A stretch of DNA of 64,000 nucleotides from Pleodorina starrii (Eukaryota > Chlorophyta > Chlorophyceae > Chlamydomonadales > Volvocaceae), in assembly GCA_030267565.1 (NCBI GenBank), contig BRXU01000002.1, forward strand, positions 2,913,501 through 2,977,500. Direction: 5' to 3'. Position numbers and translations under genes: made by a program. The first letter of the stretch is position 1. Each line of letters starts with the position of its first letter. Of the stretch, positions 23,296 to 35,346 are shown one piece after another. Under the pieces are notes generated by a model, which was given only the letters and a program-made list of their open reading frames with translations, searched no databases and was not told the origin of the DNA.

Positions 23296-26001
23296 TCTCC
23301 GGCCGATGTCGGGGTCCTGCCCTGTCCTGCCGACGTCGGGCTCAAGCTGCTGCCGTGAAGAACTAGACAGTACCGTTGTTATCAGCAGTGGAGCACCGCC
23401 TTATTTGTTAAATTCCACATATTAGCAGTAAACACGTAACGACCGTCTGCGTTCACGGCTTCCACGTTACTATCGCGTTTTATTCTCTATTTCAGCTGCA
23501 AGTTCGTGTTGGAGAATTGGCTCACTGCCATACTGGCGCCAGTATGGCAGTCGCATCACCTCGCTCAGCAGTGTCACATAACAGACAGCAACCCCTTGTG
23601 TTAACGATTACACAAGTGTGGGCTTGTGGGCGAGCAACAGCAAGTCGCACGACGGTACGATTCGGATTGGAGCGACGATTAAAAATCGGATGCTTTAGCG
23701 TGAAATTGGCAATCAAACCTAGTAATATGGTGATGTGATCAAGAAGCTCGTGGCAGGTTCTCGTCGGGTGCGCGTGTCTATGCCGTGAGACGTGGGTACG
23801 GCACCTTTGCGCAGCCTGCTCTCGTCATCGAACGAGTGCCTGTTATGGAGATCTGCGGGGGGTGATATTGGTACCAGGAGTCACCATATGCCACCGTACT
23901 TCCATGCGGGGATCTGAAAGGCGCATTCCGGCGGGATCAGGCCACAGGGTATCCGGCCGTCGTGGGTCGTCAGCTCGCTGTCAGTCAAGCGGCGGCCCCT
24001 TGCGACGGTGCCTCGACGTCTGCAGGCGGAGAGGAGGTTGTGCGCAACCTTGTTACCAAGAAATTGTGTACCATTGAGGCGCATGCTGCCCTTCCGGGGG
24101 ATACAAACAGCATCATGGGATCACCCTTGGTGGGTGGGCGGAATCGTATGCGGCTCGAATCTATACGCGGATGTTAAACGACGCCATTTCCGTGAAGCTA
24201 TCTGAGCCCTTCTGAGCAGTGCGGACCGTTGCCGCTCGCCGAAACGGACTCGGAGAGCAGGGAGAACATCAGATCAAATCCATCAGGGGCAGGGGGCCCC
24301 AGTCTTCTGGCCTCCCTGCAGCTGGCAAGCGCAAGTACGCCCTGCATGAAACGGACTGTTCAGAACTGTTGGATGAGGGCAGCCGCCGACAGGAAGTTCC
24401 CAAGGAACGAACATCCCGCGCCGCTGGGGTGCCGGTGCCGCCCGGCAGTTGGCGTATGAAAAGGTATGATACGGTGGGTTGCGAATACCGTATGCGATTG
24501 ATCGATACGTCCGTACGGGAGATGAAAATCTCCGCAACCAGGGTGAGGCCAACACAGCATTCGCACTTGCGCATGTGTCAGGGCATGTCGGTCCAGGTCG
24601 GTCTGTGATGACCTGATTAGGTTGTCCATCCGGTCGGCGCCGCAATACCGTAGGAGGTCTTCAAGCTCCTCCGCAACTTGTAACCGATCGTACCCGCCCA
24701 GATTCCGGGTCCGCTGTAACAGATTGCCCAGAGATCCCCACCGGATGGGTCATCACTACCGGTGGAATCGGTGGAGGTACAGCTTGTGTTTCCCGAGAAC
24801 TTCAGGTCGCCACTGTCGTGCAGTCCGCGTGCACTTTCGCAGAACCCGCATTGTGGAGCTGCTTCCAGCTCCTCTGTAACACAAAAATTCCCACGCGGCC
24901 TGATTATCGGAGTTCACGAGCTTTGCACCTGCAGCTTTTGCTTCCCTTCAACATCCTGCAGGAACGCGATGCTGCTGGGCCAGACGACGACATCAAACAT
25001 CGTCACCCCGCGCATGTTTGCAACGAGACACGCATTGCGGCGATGCCTCAGTTTGGCTTAACCACTTAGAGAGGTATGTGGCGCCCCAGCGACAGGATAG
25101 GGCCAGGCGTCTGGCAACGGTGCGCGAGGTGCCCTTAAGCCCCCGCCCCTCACTTCCCCCCTAAACACCCATCCAAGCGCAGGCTCGCCGCTGCGCACAA
25201 GCATGCCTTTTATTGCACGATAAGAAGCATAAATGTCACCACAAGGCCAGGCAGCGTCGCACCTCTACGGCCGCGGGACCAGGCTCGCCACCTGCACAGC
25301 CACCAAACCAGTGCTGAACAGCCACCACAGCGCTCCACTGGCCCGCTGGTCCTGCAACCAGCTCTGGATCCCACCGTGTCATCAACCACTACAGTGGCGG
25401 CGCGTGCATGACGGCGTGGCCGTCTTATGCGGGGGTTGAGCCTGGAACCCGGTAGAACTGCTAATGTAGCACAGCGCTTATGTCACCCTCATCGATTGAC
25501 AATAGCACCCTCTGCGGACCCCCCGACCCTTTCTGCTCCTATTCCTACCAGCCGTCTTCCTTAGCTAGCAAATACACAGCTAAGAAGCTACACGCAATGC
25601 CGCCTTCAACGCGGACAAAACCGGAGTTCGCACCAGAGCCCTAAATTAGATACACCGCTAGCTCATACTTTCACAACACTTTTCAAATAACCATCGCAGG
25701 AAGGGACACGCTCACCACGCAAACCTGGGCCAAGCAAGAACCAACCCAAGCGCCCAGGCCTGCAGCCATATCGCAGGCGTCCAGGCCTCGACCCCCCAAA
25801 CCCTCCGCCAAAACAAGGCCCGGCGTGTTGCCCAAAGCAACGCCAGCCTCATCAAGCCTCAAGCCGGCCCCTGTCCGCCCTAGCCTACCCTACCTCCCGC
25901 ACCACGCACGCTTCTGGCCGCGAGCAAGGCACACAGGGCGCCCTGCCCGCCCGCCCCCACCGCCCTCAGCAGCTACCTCCGCCTCCCAGCAACCGCAGTT
26001 C
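23296..26001. other. Intergenic region between the Cys-rich gene (5' side) and the cytochrome b5 gene (3' side)
   Basis: About 2.7 kb with lower GC than its flanks and no recognisable coding frame. It contains a perfect 28-bp palindrome (23524-23551), which sits in the likely promoter of the Cys-rich gene. The longest frame (24219-24608 +) has no conserved features. The 24.6-25.1 kb part could be a decayed element, but I see no terminal repeats or domain. Confidence 0.5.
23524..23551. repeat. Perfect 28-bp palindrome upstream of the Cys-rich gene
   Basis: Every base from 23524 to 23551 pairs with its mirror across the 23537/23538 axis. The centre reads ACTGGCGCCAGT. It lies 229 bp upstream of the minus-strand start at 23295, where a dimeric transcription factor site or promoter element would be expected. 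Confidence 0.85.
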
Positions 26002-27024
26002 CTACTCCTGCGCCAGGGTCCCTATGAGGCACTTTTCCAGCAGCGCGTCCGCATTTACCCAGGGGTGGTACTTGGCGAACAGCGCTGTGCCGTCCTTGCC
26101 CGCCGCCTTGAGCAGGATGGCGGCGCCACCCGGATGGAAGCGCGCATAGGGTCCTATGTTGTAGACCTTGCCGCGCAGCGCCATCCACGCATCGTCCGGG
26201 CTGGCGTGGCCCGCCACCTCCGCGAGCGTGATGTCGCGCCGCAGCGGCCGGCCGTCTAGGCCGTTGAGGTCGGTGCCGGACTTGGACAGCCGCAGCCAGT
26301 CAACCTGCGTGTAGCCCTTTTCGAGCGGGACCTAGCGTGGGGAGAGGGAGGGAGGGGCGCAGGGCGGGAAGGAATGGGTGGGGTTTGGGGTGGCAAGGTT
26401 GTTTCGGGGTGCCATGGTAAGGGGGAGGGTGCAGAAGCAGAGGACGGGCAAGCCGTGGGGCGTGGCCGGGACGGTGGAATCCGCACAACACACGCTGGAG
26501 GTTTAAGAATCCCGGCGCGAGGCTGCTGGTGCAGGGAGCCAAATGATCCTGATTGCGTCCGGTGGAACATAACTCGGTATTAGCCCTTGCATGTCCTGGT
26601 TTACAAGCCACGACTCGAGACATCGCCCCGCTCCTCTGCCTCTGCATACCTTTGATCGAGCTGGCTTCTCGTACAGAGGCACCTGGATCGGGGCGTGGTT
26701 TGTATTGCAGGTGGAGTAGGCCGTAAGATACAACACTTCCACAACCATCAGGCCGCTGCCTGCCCACGAAAAAGGTGCAGCTTCCTTACCGATGGCGTGG
26801 GTTTATCGGCAGAGTCCCCCGACCGGTCGGTGACTGTGGAGAAGGCGGTCAAGGGTAACTGCAACGCAGGACGGGTACCCAACAACCGCGTGGGAAAGGG
26901 GCACCGGGTACGAGAGCTCCAGAGCCAACAACCACCATTCCTTCCACGTGAATACCTTTTTGGGAGCTTCTGACGGCTGGCTTAAGACGGGAAAGGAGAA
27001 AGCGTCCTCGTTGGAGTCTGTCAT
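26002..27024 (-). CDS. Stand-alone cytochrome b5-domain protein, related to the N-terminal half of NCB5OR
   Basis: Haem-binding electron carrier. Exons (genomic low-high): 26956-27024, 26650-26682, 26002-26331, in phase, giving 143 residues. Residues 1-23 are unremarkable. Residues 24-60 carry a linker (ARSKVPLEKGYTQVDWLRLS, then KSGTDLNGLDGRP) like the segment before the b5 domain of cytochrome b5 reductase 4. The b5 core follows: DDAWMALRGKVYNIGPYARF, then HPGG with the first axial His, and YHPWVNADALL with the second His in the YHPW context. The protein stops at IGTLAQE straight after the core. There is no membrane anchor and no reductase (CS or FAD) domain, so it should be soluble and need a partner reductase. 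It is divergent from MED15, 400 bp away. Confidence 0.9.
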
Positions 27025-27424
27025 CTGTCGAACGCCGAGTTACAAGGGCCGGCAACAAGACATCGCTTTCTGTTGTGCATTTGCTTACGAGGGACTGTGT
27101 GCAAACGAGCAGATTTCTGGCTGTCATATCAACTTTCCTGCCTTGTACAGCAAACCTGCGGTCGTACGAAGTTTAAAACTTTGCCTGGCACTCCAGTGCT
27201 TGGACTGCTATGTAGATCTTGTTATAGTTGACCTCCGCCGTTTACATTGGATGATATGCCTTTGGCTCGGCGCTTGCCTAAGTTTGGGGTTCCAGGCCTG
27301 TGAATAGATTTTGCAAGCAACAGCAACACGAAACCCCTGGTGAATTTACTGCTCCTTTGCTTATGGTTGAGATAGTCACATTCGCGAGGCCTTGTTTGGC
27401 GGTATCCTAGGTGTGGCAAAGCAC
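27025..27424. promoter_or_regulatory. Divergent promoter region between the cytochrome b5 gene and MED15
   Basis: Four hundred bp separate the two start codons. The segment is AT-richer than either gene, as promoter/5'-UTR sequence usually is here. No single element is claimed. Confidence 0.45.
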
Positions 27425-30400
27425 ATGTATGCGACTCCGGGCGGGCCTCCGCCCCAGCGGGCATTTGTCACACCTGAAGAGAGGGCTAAGATGCGCCAAT
27501 ATGGGTACGCCGGGAACCTACTTCAGCTGGCAACCACCACGCGACTTCGTTATGACCGTCTTCTGTCCGTGCCTCGCAGATTGAGCGTTTTGATGCAGTC
27601 ATTTGCGAACACCAAGTTTGCTAGCAAGTTGGCGACGGTCGTTGAGAGGGCCGAGGAAGATGCGTTTAACAAGTGTGGAAACGACCAGGTGCGAGGAGCG
27701 GGGCCCGCCCGTGCCTGCCAGGTTTCTTCGGCCCTCGGTCCCCGGCCCGTGACTCCGCCTTTGTGGGGGCCCCACCCGCGAATTGCGCATTTCTTTCAGG
27801 GCGCCTACATGAAGACATTCCAAAAGAAAGTCGAGAGCAGCAAGGAAGGCATCATGAAGCTTCAACAACAAATGCATCAGCAGCAGAGACTGGCACAACA
27901 CCATCCGCACCCACAACAAGCCCAGTTCCCGCAGGGGGGCATGCAGCACGCTTTGCCGCCGCAGCAGCAACAGCCGCAGCAGACGCTTCCTCAGGTCAGG
28001 GCGGGGATCCCCCTGCGTGCACGCGACCCCGTCACAGCATGCCCGGCCGCATAACTCGCACAGTCAGTAAACCTCGGACTCCGGTCAGCAACTTCGCAAC
28101 TCTCGGTTACGCCTCGGCTCCAACTGTTCTTGGAATCTCCGACACGGGCGTTTTGCACAGGCGCATCAAGGCCACCACATGTGGTTGTTAGCCAACCACC
28201 CACATGCCTGCATCAACAGCGAAATAAAACATGTCTGCCCTTGGAAGCTCGCCCCAAGCCACCTACATCATTGCGCACCCATGTTTGCCTCTTCGGCATG
28301 CGGGGCATCTGTAAGTTTTCCATATTTGGCGCCTGCCGTCGCATGCTTCCTCTGCTGCTGCTGCTGATGCGCCTGCATTGGGACTGATGGACACGCCGCT
28401 GTTGGACTGCCTCGTGCCCGTTGCACCAGGTCCGGCCCCAGCACCACGAGGTGGAGCCGGGGCTGGCGGTTCCGGAGCAGCAGCCTTCAGTTGAACAGGG
28501 AGACGATTTCAACGACTTTCTGGGTGCATTCGTCGCGCCGCCAGGGCTGTCGCAGGCGGCGCAGCAGCCACAACAGCCGCAGCAAATAGCCCAGCCGTGC
28601 TTTGCTCAGCAGCAGCCGCAGCAGGGGGTTGCGTACCCCCAGCAGAATGTCGCGGCCGCTGTGCAGCAGCAACAGCAGCAGGCGGGACCTGCGGTTGGGA
28701 GAGTGCAGCAGGTGGCAACAGTAGCAGCGGCAGTGGCAACAGTAGCAGCGGCGGCGGCGCAGCAGCAGCAACAACAAATGCATATGGCTGGCAAGATGGC
28801 GGGAATGCAAGGGAACCACACGGGGCAGCTGGGAACAATGCAGGCGGTGAGTGAGACGCGCTCGTGGTTGTGGGGTTAGGATTGGGTTCATGACGATCGG
28901 GATTGGGCGGCAAGGACATTGACGTTGGCTTGTTTCGCGTTGGGTGGATTACCTTGCGAACCGAACAGGCTCGCTGCAAGTCGAATCAAATCTGGTGGCC
29001 AAACCTCGTGGCTGTGCGCGTCCGCAGGGGGCCCGCTCCTTTGTTGTCTTCCAATCTGCTTCTGCGTCTTGCTCGTTCTCATCTTGCCACAAGGCCTTCA
29101 CGTTTCCTGTGAAGTCTGCACGGGTTCGCTGTGACCTGCTCGCCCTCCACTCCGCACCGTTCACTGCCATACGCGATGACTGTAACGTTGCCAGCAGGCG
29201 GCGGCGGGCTACCCTCAGGCGATGGGCGCCGCAGCGCAAATGGGAGTGACCATCACGGCGCGAGCGACGAGCGGCCAGCCGGGGTTCTCTCAGGCCGCGC
29301 ACGGGGCATCAGGGGTGGCGCCGGCGCCAGCGGGCGTGATGGGCGCTCCTGGCGGCTTGGCCGTCGATCAGGGCTTGGCTGGGATGTACGGCGGCGGGGT
29401 GGCCGTACAGCCCGGGACGGCCGCGCAGCATGGCCCGGGTGGCGGCCTGATGGGCATGCCAGGTCAGCAGGGCCCCGGAATGATGGGGCAGATGACACAG
29501 CATCAGCAGCAGCACGCCGGCGTGGGTATGGCGGTGGCGGGCGGCGGCGGCGGCAACGTGGGCGCAGGCCCGTTGGGCATGATGGGACAGGCGGCGCAGC
29601 AGCAGCAGACGGCACCAGCGCACACCCACGCGCACAACGCCGGCGGGACCGCAGCACCGGCGGCGGCGGCTCAGGTGCCGTATGGCATGTCGCAGGCTCA
29701 GCAGCAGGATATGTCATCATACGCGCACCTCGGTCAGCAACATCAGTTGATTGCGCAGCATCAGGCCGCGGTGGCCGCGGCCGCGCAGCAGGCCCAAGCT
29801 GTCCAGCAGCAACAGCAACAGCAGGTGGCCGCAGCAGCGGCTGCGCAGCAGCAACAGCAACAACAGCAGCAGCCACAGACAGCTCAGATGCTGGTGCGGG
29901 CGGCATCTGGAGGCATTCCGACCCAAGCCGCCGCAGCCGCAGTTGCTGCCGCTGCTGCCGCTGCCGCGGTGGCGTCGCGCAGCAAAACACCAGTAGTGCC
30001 GATGGGCCAGGCGGTGGCGGCGGCGCAGATGACCCGTGCGCAGACGGTGCCGGGCGCCGCAATGCCCGGAGGCGCCGCCATGGCGGCTCAACAACCGCAG
30101 CAGCAAGCCGCACAGCCGCAACAGGCCCCACCGGGGGCCGTCGGGATGCAGGCCATGGGCGCGGGAGCCGCTTACAGTGGTGTGCCAGCCGCCGCCGGGC
30201 TGGCATCCCAACCCATCGGGATGGCAACGGTGGCGCAGCCGCAGCCTGTAGTTCCGCCGGGCAGCGCTCTGCCCGCGGCGGCGGGGCCTATGACGCTCCC
30301 GCAGGCCGCTGCCACTGCCAGCGCGGGGCCGGTCGCGGTGCCGGCGGCACCCACGCCCGTCCCGGCGGCGCCCGCCGCTGGCACCCCGGCCGTGTCCGGC

Positions 30401-33070
30401 GGCACCCACGTTGTTGTAGCGCCGGACATGACCCCGGCAATGGTGGAGGAGTACTGGCGGGTGTTGGGCGCACTGAAGTCGCGCCTGCCGCTGCTGCGCG
30501 CACACCTGGACAAGTACAGCAAGGTCGCGGAGCAGCAGGGCAGCGACAGCAAGGCCAGCCGCTCCAAGCGCATTCTGATCGATGCCTACAAGCGCTGCAC
30601 AATTGATCCCAACTCGCCCGAGTACACCAGCCTGCAGATCAATGCCGGGTCCCTGAAGCTCATGGCCGCGGTGCTGGGGTCGCTGGACGGCAACGCGCAC
30701 ATGGTGCGGCGTCAGGGCGCGCCAGCGGCCCCAGGCACTGCTGAAGGGGGCGCCGCGGGCGTGCAAAGCGCCGCCGCTGTGGCGCCGCACGACGCCGCGG
30801 CCCGGGCCACGGCGACGCCGCCCCAGCCTCAGCCTCAGCACCCGGTCGCTGCAGCATCCCACGTCGCGGCGGCGGGCGTCAAGTTGGAGGGTGGCGGGAT
30901 TACGGGCGGCGTGGCGGGAGCGGCGCCGTTGCAGGCCGTGGTGGCGGTGCCGGCGGCGGCGGCGACGAACGCTAGCCGAGCCGCGGCGGCGGCGGTCATG
31001 GCGGCGGCGGCGCAGAATGCCAAGCTCCGGGGGATTAAGCCCAACCTGCAGCATCGCCCGATGCAGCTCAAGGCGCCTGGGGATGCGGCGGCGCACGGCA
31101 AGCCGTCTGCAGACACGGATTTTGGCGGCAAGGCGGCGCTGCAGGGCAGGGATGTCAAAGAACGCAGCGGAGACGTGAGTGGAAGGGTATGAGGGAAGAC
31201 CTGCTGGGTGTCGACACGCGGTACCCAGTTGGAGCCCCACAACGCGTGGGGCTGAAACACATTTGCGACTTAGCTGCCGTATGGCCTAGCTACGAGTCAG
31301 GGCAGGATTCGTGGCGATGGCAAGATGACGTTGTCCGGGCTGGCGCGGATTGGCTTCTTTGCCCTTGCCTCGCCAGAACTGAAAAGGACGGCATCTGTAG
31401 GCCTCCACGCGGCGGTTGATTCAAATGGTGACTTTCCTTGACTTTCCTGACCGATGCTTGCCATCGCCCATTTGCCCTCCTGACTGCCACCCCATGCGAC
31501 CTCGCGTCCGTCTGTGGACCGGCCCGTTCCGCAGTCGCTGTCGCCGGCCGTGGATCAGGTCACCCGTCTTTTAGGACTGCTGGCACAGCCGCTGCCGCCT
31601 GCGACGCTCCGCGTGCACGCCTCCCGTGGCGCTGCGGACGTGCTCAACTTCGACTGGGATTCGCTCATGCCGTCGCTGCCTGCGGCTGCCTGCTGTCAGC
31701 TCACCGCCGCTGCGGCGGCGGCTACCGCAGCTGCAGCGACAGCGGGCCCGCCGCGCGCGCGAACCGTGTCCTTGTGCCGGGTGGCCGGCATGTCGTACAG
31801 TGACGACGGCGGCGGCGCGGAGGCGGCGGCGGCACCCGCCGATGGGTCCACTGCAGGCGGCATGTCAAGTGGCGGCGGCACCAGGGCGCCATCCACGGCA
31901 GCTGGCGACGGCGAGGGCGAGGGCCTGGCGGCGGCCGACGGTGGCGCTGCCGGGGGGCCGGTCGCAGCGGCGTTGCCGGAGCGTAAGCGGCGGCGCGAGG
32001 CGGTGGAAGCGGCGTGTCAGGAGGCGCAGGAGGAGCTGGGGGAGACTGTGGCGCTGCGGCTGCTGGAAGGCGGAGAGGGCGAGGCGGTGGTGTCGAGTTC
32101 CGGTCTGGAGGTGGACGCGTGGCTGCTCGAGTGCGAGGCGGCCGTGGCGCTGGAGAGGGCGGGGGAGGGTGAGCAGGAGCCATGTGTCTGTGTCTTGCGC
32201 AGCGCAGAGGCGCAGTCGGCATGTGGCAGTCGGCATGTGGCCTCGGATTGGGGCGGGCGGGCTGCGTGGCCTGTGCGGGGCAGAGTGCAGCATCCGTCAC
32301 AACATCCGTTGCAATGGCCACAGTGTGTGTTCCCAATGCCGCCCAGCTCGGCTCGGCTCGGCAGCTCCCCCATGACCTGTATCCCTTCCCTGCCTGTGCA
32401 GACGAGTCTCGGGGAGCTTCCGGCGGCGCGGCTGGCCATCCGTGGAAGCGGCTGCGCATGTGCGTCCCCTGGGACTATCCGGAGGTGGCGCCCATCCCCA
32501 CCTTCGCTTCCACGGACGCGGCGTACACGCACCCCTACGGCCGAGCCGCGCGCCTTCACTTCCAGGTGGGCTGGGCGCGCGTACGGGCTGGACGCGATGG
32601 GGCAGTGCGGGTTGGGCTTCCGGAGCGGTCCAGGGCCCGTGCTAACCTCCCGGCTATGGCTTCAGCAGCCGGGCCGTGCGCCAGCCCATGATTTTCGTAT
32701 CGGTTGGTATTGCTGGCAGCAGCAGCTGCTGCTTCTTGCGGCGCAGGTATCCGTAGCCCTGCCTGCAGCGCAACCGGCCCGTTCACCCATCCTGTATTTG
32801 CGCCTGACATGTGTGGTTTACCCGCATGGGTTCGGCATTTCGACAACCTTTCACTTCCCCCACGCCCCCGCCCGCCCGCCCGCAATGCGCCTCGGTTCGC
32901 CGCTGCTGTCCTTGCAGACGGCGCTGCAGTCTGGTCACGTGCCTCTGCAGCTGTCCATCCGAACGGTGGCCAAAGCCTGGCGCGACGCAGTAACCAGGGT
33001 CTGCGGGGCCGTGCGCACTGCCGACGCTGTGGCAGGGCACACCGTAGTGACGCCGGCTGCGGTCGTGTGA
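27425..33070 (+). CDS. MED15: Mediator complex subunit 15 (MED15)
   Basis: MED15 is a tail-module subunit of Mediator that contacts activators through its KIX domain in the nucleus. Exons: 27425-27688, 27800-27994, 28430-28846, 29198-31174, 31535-32168, 32402-32565, 32918-33070, all in phase, 1267 residues. Residues ~40-110 resemble a KIX fold (RLSVLMQSFANTKFASKLAT, then VVERAEEDAFNKCGNDQGAY). The middle ~600 residues are Gln/Ala/Pro/Gly low complexity, typical of MED15. Around residues 700-775 a helical block (MVEEYWRVLGALKSRLPLLR) matches the conserved C-terminal helix region. The last ~100 residues (MCVPWDYPEVAPIPTF, then QLSIRTVAKAWRDAV) follow the human MED15 end, where HVPPSYPEQSP and TALLNTWAQSI occupy the same places. 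The first ATG in frame is used. The long antisense frames across exon 4 are shadows of the GCN repeats. Confidence 0.9.
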
Positions 33071-33386
33071 TGGTGGTTGCGCAACGCGGGGCCTCGGGAG
33101 AAGGCATGCAGCAAAGCCGCCAATCAGGGATCGACCGTATCCGCGTTTGCCGGGGCCGTTGGTGGTGGTAATTGTTGCCAGGTGGGGACGATTTTGCCGG
33201 CTTGCCGGGCGGTTTTCCTAATTTTCTTACCGTTGCATGCATCGTGCCAAGGCCTCTGTTGCCTTTTCTTTTTTGCGCAGCTTCTTGAGCGTGTCAGCGC
33301 GTGGCTGGGGGGGCGCCGTCGTTGTGTTATATTGAAAGCACTGATTGTGCCCTAGGCTTTATTGAAAGCACTGATGGTGGGACGAG

Positions 33387-33391
33387 TGTAA
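33387..33391 (+). terminator. Probable TGTAA poly(A) signal of MED15
   Basis: TGTAA in GAGTGTAAAATAAG, 317 bp after the MED15 stop, a normal 3'-UTR length for these algae. Confidence 0.55.
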
Positions 33392-34567
33392 AATAAGGGA
33401 GCAGTCGAAGCAGGAGGTGAAGAGGTGTCAAATGCGTTAGCCACCTGCCTAAGTTTTGGGATTGAGAAGCTGCCGTGTGTCTACCTCGTTGCTTGTTGCA
33501 CCGCTCAGCCTTGCGTAATGGATATTTCTTTGTGTGTGTCAGCAGTGATGTCGAATGTTGGGTGGTCTCCTTGCGAGTGTGTATGTGCTGCTTGACATCG
33601 GGGGGCAATCCGCATATGTTTCCAATGTGTGTACGCTGTTTTGCACCATCAAGAACGAAGGCACGGTGTGCACGGGTGCCAGTGGCGCAGTTCCGTGTTG
33701 GCTTTCTTTCTGCATGCGTGGCCATTGTCCCTCGACTTCTTATAAACTTCACCTCGAACTGCTGTGTCGTCGTGGCCTCCAGACAGTGTCGTGGCGTGTG
33801 CTGAAGGGTCTTGCTTGTGCTGACGTGACGTGACGGGGGAAGCTGGGCCTCCCTCTCCATTGGGTGACGAGGCGCCGAAGGGAGCGACTTCCATTTCGTT
33901 CTTCTGTGGCACGGTTGCCTAGTAGCTGTTGTTAGGTGCGCTGTGAAAGCGCATGGGGGAGCCGCGAAGCGGCGCCGGGGGCCATACCCGATGCCCCGAG
34001 GAGGAGGAGTGGCGGCGAAGTTTAATCGACGATGAATTGCCTATTTTGCCTTAGCGCAATACTGGCTTGTTGAAGGGGTTAAATTTTAGACAGCCAACGG
34101 TGGTGACTGTGACTGTTGATCTACGGCTTATCCTGCATTCAGCTCATTGCCAATGAACCTTTTACTACGGGCCCCACCGCCCCGCTGTGCACCCGAATGG
34201 CGAACGTGCCAAACTCGAAAATGGACATGATACGTCACGTTTTCGACATCGCAATCCACCTTCGTGCATCACCGCCACGTAATTCAGGCAGTTCTCTGCA
34301 CCAACGTATCCCAAGGCCTCCGACCGTCCTGCTTGGCAGATTCCTGCATCACATGTTTGTACGGCGTACGAACAAAAGCCCGTGGAGCACAACCGGCATG
34401 GCTCAGCAAAACATCGTCGTTCTACTTCGAATGCCCAGCTCAAAGCGGCATCGTACTGGTACACAATCGGCCCGACTGTCCGTTTCCTCATCAATAGTTT
34501 TGAGTGCCACGGGCATCGTCCGCATCGATAGTCTTGCCATCCCACTAACAGCTTCCACGTTCACAAA

Positions 34568-34572
34568 TTACA
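34568..34572 (-). terminator. Probable TGTAA poly(A) signal of PEX13
   Basis: TTACA on the + strand, 775 bp past the PEX13 stop at 35347-35349. Confidence 0.45.
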
Positions 34573-35346
34573 AACACCTCCAGAGCTCGTGTGACCCGGA
34601 GGAAGGCACTGCGTGCATTGCCCCCCGAAATCATCGCTAAAAAGGAACACAGCGTCAACTAAACCTAATTCGATCATCCATCCAAACGAGGCCCCCATAA
34701 ACGCGCCGCATCACCGCACCCGAGCCGATCGTGCTCCCACATAAACCCGGCCATGCCCAACACCAAGTGCCACCGCCACCGCAAGAGCCGTCGCCCCGTC
34801 GCTGCTTTCGCACGCACGCTGGCCGCACGCTGGCTCCTGCGGCATGGTGCCATCTTCGCCTCCCAACAACGAAACCACGAACGAAGAACAAAATGTGGTT
34901 GACACCTGTAGCCATCGCCGTAACCGCTTGCGACGCGGGCACTTAGGTGCCGCCCCCATCAGGGTCCGGCGCCTCAAAAATGGGTCCCAAACAAAACAGC
35001 AGATGTCCCAAAATAAACATCTACAATTGACCGCCTTCTGGTGATCTCAACAGCCTAGCGGGTTAAACGGCCCTCCTCCAAGCATGGGTTGCGCCAGTGC
35101 CTTCTGCGCTCCCCTGCCACCCTGAACCCCACAGTGCATGCAGGCCGATTCTTGCTCGACCGAACAAAATTACCTCGCCCAAGATTCCTACCATCCTACC
35201 ATGTAAGCACCGAGGGGCGTTGCTGCTCAGCAGCCCTGCGTACCTCATCTGCGCAGCAGCCCGGGCCCAAGCCACAGGTCCCAAGTACCCCTGCCCCACC
35301 GCCGTCTTTTTCGCCCTCCACCCTTTCCACCATTTCCGCCAGCCCG

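Larger units (their letters stand above)
33071..35346. other. Convergent 3' region between MED15 and PEX13
   Basis: Contains the MED15 3' UTR with TGTAA at 33387, a 15-bp direct duplication (ATTGAAAGCACTGAT near 33332 and 33362), and the PEX13 3' UTR with a minus-strand TGTAA at 34568-34572. No gene recognised between. Confidence 0.55.

Noticed and set aside
24219..24608. 129-residue plus-strand frame in the 23.3-26.0 kb spacer
   Set aside because: No conserved motif, no splice or poly(A) context, and overlapping frames of similar length on both strands.
29717..31240. 507-residue minus-strand Arg/His-rich frame
   Set aside because: Antisense to MED15 exon 4; open only because of GCN/CAG repeat composition.
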